Of a stretch of 16,384 bases of DNA, positions 10,851-16,384 are shown piece by piece (position 1 is the first letter of the stretch; the number at the start of each line of letters is the position of its first letter). Source of the DNA: Euperipatoides rowelli (taxonomy: Eukaryota; Onychophora; Udeonychophora; Euonychophora; Peripatopsidae); NCBI GenBank assembly GCA_003024985.2, contig PXIH01S0008642.1. One strand, 5' to 3'. Both the position numbers and the translations under genes were made by a program. Below the pieces are notes generated by a model, which was given only the letters and a program-made list of their open reading frames with translations, made no database searches and had not been told where the DNA came from.

Positions 10851-10917
10851 GATAGTTACAACATTAAAATAGTTAAATTACAAAATTGTATCATTACAAT
10901 TTTGTAATTTAACTAGC
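10851..10917. mobile_element. Palindromic insert containing a perfect 20-bp-arm hairpin
   Basis: The arms at 10871-10890 and 10895-10914 are perfectly complementary around the loop TCAT. The segment is flanked by the direct repeat aacatcaa at 10843-10850 and 10918-10925. This suggests a small foldback insert with an 8-bp target duplication, although 8 AT-rich bases could match by chance. It lies in the mariner's 5' non-coding region, which is longer than usual for the family. The left half recurs at 8943-8983. Confidence 0.6.
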
Positions 10918-11013
10918 AACATCAAACCTGTACAGAAGTAAGAAGACAGGATCACCACCTAGTGGTAAATATGAAAAATGTAAATCCTGCCAAAATAAAA
11001 ACAAATACAACTG

Positions 11014-11042
11014 AATTGCGTATAATTATTGACTTAGCCTTG
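11014..11042 (-). repeat. Mariner right terminal inverted repeat
   Basis: The reverse complement from 11042 reads caaggctaagtcaataatta, matching the left end at 10000 with one difference in that span. TA follows at 11043-11044. Confidence 0.85.
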
Positions 11043-11372
11043 TATGTTCTATTGTTTTGTAATCGAGATTTTTTTCAATGTCTGGAGAGATCTACTGACT
11101 AAATTGTTTTATACTAAATTATTGTAAATGAGTACCGGTATGTTTCCAGCCCTGCAGTTGCTGAGCAGAACAATAATTTAAAATATTCGACCAATTTGTT
11201 CCTGAAAGCGGGCTATGGCTGCTCATCAATATGTGCCAACCATGCAGACTTTCAGCCATTGCTCTTTGCCTATTTTCAATTACCACTATAACATTGTAAA
11301 ATATATAGCGGCATCTAGCTAAGGCATTTTCCCTAATTATTTACATGTAATAAAAAGAAAAAAGTGTTCTCA

Positions 11373-11749
<377 letters not shown>

Positions 11750-11835
11750 TTACACAAAACATTATAAAATAATTAAACGTTATATTTCACTGCACAGATT
11801 GTAATTGGGAAAACTGGATTTGATTGTAATTAAAA

Positions 11836-11952
11836 AGGTGTGCCCCAAAATATGAGTATGGAGAGGGCCAGATTGCATTAGGAAAAATATCTGGAGCTCT
11901 GCGATGTTATGGGAGCTGTAATTTGAAATAAATGTTTTATTGGTTCACACCT
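11836..11952. mobile_element. Possible short MITE with about 14-bp inverted ends
   Basis: The left end aggtgtgccccaaaa and the reverse complement of the right end, aggtgtgaaccaata, agree at about 12 of 15 positions. The enclosed 117 bases are richer in GC than the flanks. No clear target duplication is visible, so this may be coincidence. Confidence 0.3.
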
Positions 11953-13334
11953 AAATACAAAGAAACCAGAAAATACTCTTTATGGTGAATTCTAATCCTA
12001 TCAAGTTACTGTAAATACCGGTAGTTAATTAAGAGTTATAACAAATCGTAAAGTTTTTTTTTTTTGTTTCTTAGGCTGTATACATCAATAAATTAAGTGT
12101 GAGTGCAAACAAAGAATCATTAAACCTAGTTTATAATTCAAACACATTTATTTAATTCACAAATAATAACAGAACTAAATATACTAAACAGTATCAATTT
12201 GTAAAATAATATTTGGCACTATTGGTTTCAAACTATAATAATGGCAAATATACAGTGTAGACTACAGCGAATAAGTTAGTGTGTGTCATTGCGACGATGT
12301 AAAAAAAATATGTGCGCTCGTTTTTATAATCTAGTTTGTAATCACAGTATATCTGTTAAGCTACAAGTATAAAAATACATTAGAGAAAATAATCATCCAA
12401 CATCAACAAAGACTTATACTGAGCATGTGTTTTCTTATTGGATGTAATAAAGAAAGCTGCGCTTTTGTCTTGAAAAAGTCATGTTTGTTTACAAGTATAC
12501 TGCCAAGTAATCAAAAGATACTTAAGATATTTGTGCTAAACAATTGGACAGTGAAGGTTTTCTACTATTGGAAGTTCTATAAATGACTCAAAAAGACTAA
12601 ACATGAAAAACATAGACTTTTTTTTTGAAAGCTAATATACTGTATCTTTGAAGAAATTGGACCATGAAACCATTAGACCAGGTTTTAACCAATACTTAAA
12701 GGTAGACTGCTACATAAAGTTTTGTTAATTATCATTTATTTTTTAAAAATTATTAAATATTAAATTTGTATTTCTATGTACACTAAGTTTTTGTTTATAT
12801 TTTAATAAACTTTATTTAAATAAACAACTAGCCTTTATTTGTTTTTAATATTTTGCAAAGGTTATATTTTTATACTTTGGAGTAAAGGTCCATATTCAGT
12901 TTTTGAAATATTCCAATTTTGATTAAATTCCATAATAATTAAAGTATTATTGTCCTTACTTTTATTTAAATCAAGTTAATTCCTTTAAGGCGATAACGTA
13001 CACGATGCAATTGTACAGTATCACACGCTTTAAAATATTTTTTCAAATTCTCGATGTGACAAATTGTAGATATATCCAGTAGCATAACAAATACTTATAA
13101 AAATCACACAACAATATGCTGCTTCCTTACTTTAATTTGATTCCAAGTAAGTAGTTTTTACAGTACAGCATATACTGGATGGAACAAATAATTACAAAAT
13201 GAAATCCAATTATTTCCATGCTTAACATCCGCTGCACAAAACCCGACAAAGCTAGTCGATAATGACGTAAATAAAATGTATACAATTTTCTCACACAGCT
13301 CCCCCTATACTAACATTGATTAACATTAAAAGAC

Positions 13335-13342
13335 ATTAAAAC
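13335..13342. repeat. 8-bp target-site duplication, left copy
   Basis: attaaaac directly precedes the left TAGGG end of the hAT-like element and is identical to 14705-14712. Confidence 0.8.
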
Positions 13343-14704
13343 TAGGGTTGAGTCGATTATCCGGGTAACGGTTAACCCACCTATTAGGCAAAAAGCGGTT
13401 AGTAATTTTATCACAAGGTTATCCGTCCTATCTAAATTATGCCTTAATATTTGGAAAAAAAAAAAAAATTGTGGCCTAAACTAATTCTCCCCTGTTTTTA
13501 CACAAACAAAAGTAATTAAATCGCAAATTAATTTATCTTATTAATTAAAATAAAAAAATTAAATCTGAAAGTTTGAAAAACGCCTTCATAATTGAGAATA
13601 AGGAAGTTCCTTTGTATAAATTTATTTAGTAATAAAAACAATTGACAAAAAAAAAAACTTTAATCAGAAAAAGTAAAATCACAATATGATTTTTCATAAC
13701 GTGGTATAAGCAGTAAATGCCATGCTTATATATATTTTAGTTTAGAAACATTATATCAATATTTGAAAAATTGTCAATATACAGTAATTATTAAAAATTA
13801 AAAAAAAAAATAACCGTTTGAGAAAATAATAAATTAGTTAATAGTCATTTCTTTTTTTTTACAAAAACTTTAATTTTGTGGCCATTTTCAGTATTCTTGA
13901 ATATCTGGAGTGTGTCTGGATCCCAGGTATGCATTTTACTCCAACCCAAATACAGCCAATCAGAGGTGGGTTTGCATTATATTTACTTTCACATGATTTC
14001 ATTCATTTTCCTTCCGTGTATTACTATGCTGTGTATGTTTAAATTTTTTTTTTTTTAAATAAATTTAATTTAAAACTGGATGCTAACAAAATCTGAATAA
14101 ATTATGTAATTTTTAAAAAAATCAAACTATTATGCAATGGAATTAACTTGAATTTAAAAACTAGGATTTTTTTTTATAAATCTTAGCTCGCTTGGTGCTT
14201 TCAATTTAAGATTTTGATGATAAAAAATAGGCCTATATTTTTTAAGTTTATGCATTTTTTTCTACATTTTTGCCAAAATAGGTAAGAATTTAGAAATTAA
14301 TATATCAGGAAATATTGTATATTTGCATTTTTGTTTTACAAAGATTTTTGTTGAGAAGTAATACAGTAGCCTACTATAGACTAAATGTAAAATAGCGTCA
14401 GTTTATTTAAGATCAGCTTTTTATTTTATTTATGTTTTAATTTTTACTTAAGCTTGTGCAAAAAATAATATAAATTTTAATTAGGCTTCTTTATTTTAGG
14501 CTTCTTTATTTTTAATAAATCCATATGTATTTATTAAAACTAATAACATTAATTTTTAATTTTAGTTGAAATGTATCCATTTTATGTTTTGAACTTTTTA
14601 GATAGTGTGCCGGGGGTGGGGGAGGTAGGGTTGTTAACCGGCGGCTTTCCGGATAGCAATGGTGGTTAATCGGTTAGCAAAATTAGCATTTTTACCCATC
14701 CCTA
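13343..14704. mobile_element. Non-autonomous hAT-like DNA transposon, complete with both ends
   Basis: The left end starts tagggttgagt. The right end in reverse complement starts tagggatgggt (9 of 11 identical). Both resemble the TAG(G)G...TGGG ends usual for hAT elements, and a perfect 8-bp duplication (attaaaac), the hAT size, flanks them. Subterminal regions are rich in short related words in both orientations (ggttaaccc, cggttag, atccgg), as expected for transposase-binding repeats. The 1362-bp body is AT-rich with no transposase similarity seen on either strand, so it would need a transposase in trans. It includes a segment (13915-13976) related to the repeat at 801, probably a nested or captured fragment. 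Confidence 0.82.
13915..13976 (+). repeat. Fragment of the 801-1122 repeat family inside the hAT-like element
   Basis: These 62 bases match 832-893 in the same orientation without gaps, at about four-fifths identity (tctggat... to ...acagccaatc, then agaggt). The second inverted arm present in the 801-1122 copy was not found nearby, so this is a partial copy. Confidence 0.75.
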
Positions 14705-14712
14705 ATTAAAAC
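14705..14712. repeat. 8-bp target-site duplication, right copy
   Basis: attaaaac immediately follows the CCCTA end of the hAT-like element and is identical to 13335-13342. Confidence 0.8.
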
Positions 14713-14915
14713 GGTGTTAATTTTTCTATTTGACATTCTATGACTAGTTGATAATTAATAATTACAAGTTATAAGAAACAATATCATAAAAGGCTATTCT
14801 AGGTTATATATTTTTACACTAAATACACTTATGCAAGACAGATAAAATATACTACTGAAAAATCTTACACAGCAAAACATTTAACTCCTAGGGCAGACAC
14901 TTGTTATATTCCACA

Positions 14916-15380
14916 CTTACTTTAAAACATAAATTAGATATCTGTCTGGCAGATAATGGCATCCGAACGTTAGTAACTTTAAAAACATTGTAATCTGTAT
15001 GTTTGTGGGCAGTAAGGAAAGGAGGGGGCAGTAAGGAAAGGAGGGGGCAGTAAGGAAAGGAGGGGGCAGTAAGGAAAGGAGGGGCAGTAAGGAAAGTAAG
15101 TGGAAGTTTCCTCAACGGTACAATTTTAATAAAACAATATTTTAAGATAAAAAGTATAATGCCAACTTTATAAACATAATCTGTACGAGTGTGGGCAACT
15201 ATAAGCTCTTGGTCCATTTCTACCAAATTTCAGATTTAAAGTGGATTGGTGAAGTACAGTACTATCAGAGTTGGCAGTGCAACTTTTAAAACATGCAATC
15301 TGCCTGTCAAGGAGGGTGGGGGATAGTGAGGTGTCTGTCTTAACTGCTGGCTCAATTAGAATCAAATTTCATATTTAACT
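14916..15380. repeat. Diverged long repeat with about 3-4 partial units
   Basis: A motif of the form aactttaaaacat ... aatctgt recurs at about 14917, 14974, 15163 and 15279, each followed by tgtctggcag, tgtgggca or tgtcaagg. A second motif, ccaaatttcagatttaa, at 15219-15236 recurs as tcaaatttcatatttaac at 15362-15379. Together these suggest an old tandem array of degenerate units with spacing of about 60-190 bp, one of which was expanded by the 19-bp minisatellite. Open frames across this region on the minus strand are not protein-like. Confidence 0.5.
15008..15097 (+). repeat. 19-bp G-rich minisatellite, about five copies
   Basis: The unit cagtaaggaaaggaggggg starts at 15010, 15029, 15048 and 15067. 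A last, partly diverged copy starts at 15085, after an 18-bp spacing caused by one missing G. The first copies are identical, so the expansion is recent. The plus strand is purine-rich with repeated G runs. Confidence 0.93.
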
Positions 15381-15593
15381 ACATCACAAGATGCCAGGTT
15401 TTAAAAGAGGAGTAATCTATCTGCTTTCCAGCTAAAAATAGCTAAAACACTGGGAAAAAGGGATGATTCTCAGGACACAAATCTTTACTGGAGACATACA
15501 GTATTATTTGAGAACATGTGTGTCCCTGGGACACAATTATGTAAACCCTGTATTAATTTTATTTATACTAATTTCATACGTGTCACATTGTCT

Positions 15594-15662
15594 AATATTA
15601 ATGATATATCTATCACAATATTAACGCTATATCTATCACAATATTAACGATATATCTATCAC
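15594..15662. repeat. 23-bp tandem repeat, three copies
   Basis: The units at 15594-15616, 15617-15639 and 15640-15662 are aatattaaygmtatatctatcac, differing at only one or two positions. The sequence is AT-rich and shows no coding sense. Confidence 0.93.
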
Positions 15663-16384
15663 ATTGCTACAGTCAATATTTCAAAATTCATGAATTTTAC
15701 TTGTCCCTTTAAAATCAATTTTGACCTTTACAAAACTAACTACAAGGGTCACTTTGTCCATCATCTAAAATTTTTTTAGCTCAATCACTGAGACTTTATA
15801 TACAAACGAACAGATGTGGCTTATCAGATCTGGTTATTGGTGATTGTATGCAGGCATCATGGTCAAGCATAAGATTCTGGTGGTTTAAGATAATATGGCT
15901 GGGCATGTGTCATGCTGACACACAAGGTGTCAGCCTCCAATGGAAACTTTTGAAAACCAAACAGCTACTCAGTAATTTTGCTAACAAATGAGAGCAGGTA
16001 AGATCACTTGAATCCTTTTTATGAATAATTCAGGTGTGAAAAAGGATTCAGAGTTCACCAAAAATCTTGCTGAGTTTTAAAAAATGGAATAAGCTTACAT
16101 CCTGCTGAGTTGTTGCCTTTCTTTTAGTCCATGGTTGTTGGTTAGCTATAGTTTAGCTTATCACATTCCACAGGATGAAAGGAGAAGCCATGCGTTCTTT
16201 TCAGGAATTGTTGCTATAGGCATGTTGGTCATAAGATTTTTTTCAGTGCATTTAGTTAATTTGGTTTATACCTGGTCACGTGAACATTAAATTTTATAGA
16301 CGAACGATAAAGTTAGCCCTTTCTGAGTAGCAAAGTACTTGATCATAATAAAATAGTTTAGTATGCTTTTATGCAACAATAATT

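Larger units (their letters stand above)
10000..11042 (-). mobile_element. Internally deleted mariner-family transposon
   Basis: Both ends carry terminal inverted repeats. Reading inward from 10000 and, in reverse complement, from 11042, the first 28 bases agree at about 25 positions, including caagg, one mismatch, then taagtcaataattat. TA dinucleotides flank both ends. A minus-strand transposase relic occupies about 10073-10470, so the transposase start side is at high coordinates. The element is 1043 bp although it also holds a SINE-like insert of about 325 bp and a hairpin insert. Roughly 600 bases of transposase coding sequence have therefore been lost. It lies in a PSMC1 intron in the same orientation as the gene and cannot make active transposase. 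Confidence 0.88.

Noticed and set aside
14888-15365. Overlapping minus-strand open frames of 112 and 65 codons
   Set aside because: They run through the 19-bp minisatellite and the diverged repeat, with repetitive Pro/Leu/Thr content. They are not part of PSMC1.

Overview
This is an AT-rich stretch of an animal nuclear genome. Its one clearly identifiable gene is split by introns with GT..AG boundaries, and the rest is intronic or intergenic DNA with relics of several eukaryotic transposons. Four isolated N calls (519, 1397, 3810, 11523) lie outside all exons. An invertebrate is likely from the base composition and the mariner and hAT relics, but the sequence does not fix the taxon.

The backbone is the 3' half of PSMC1 (Rpt2, 26S proteasome regulatory subunit 4, an AAA+ ATPase), on the minus strand. 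Five exons (11594-11682, 11374-11474, 8115-8211, 7805-8014, 3613-3747) join in frame to about 210 residues. They run from the last glycine of the Walker A motif to the C-terminal LYL tail. All introns have GT..AG ends, at about 4057, 100, 3162 and 119 bp. The exons for the first half of the protein lie beyond base 16384. A probable terminal exon of an unidentified plus-strand gene (3419-3490) converges on PSMC1. The two stop codons are about 120 bp apart and the polyadenylation signals lie within about 45 bp.

The introns are full of mobile-element relics. Intron 8212-11373 holds an internally deleted mariner (10000-11042) with both terminal inverted repeats and TA target duplications. Its transposase is a pseudogene lacking the catalytic core. 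Inside the mariner sits a tRNA-headed SINE-like insert (10477-10788) flanked by a 13-bp duplication, and a 44-bp perfect hairpin whose half-copy recurs at 8943. The 5'-most intron holds a complete non-autonomous hAT-like element (13343-14704) with a perfect 8-bp duplication, a 19-bp minisatellite, a 23-bp triplet repeat and a diverged longer repeat. Intron 3748-7804 contains a 400-base segment almost without G on the plus strand. The left 3.4 kb holds an inverted-repeat element related to a sequence inside the hAT element, and a duplicated hairpin.

I found no new multi-gene system. The value of the window is the resolved exon structure, the nested transposon history, the strand-skewed tract and an unexplained excess of the heptamer TACAGTA/TACTGTA.
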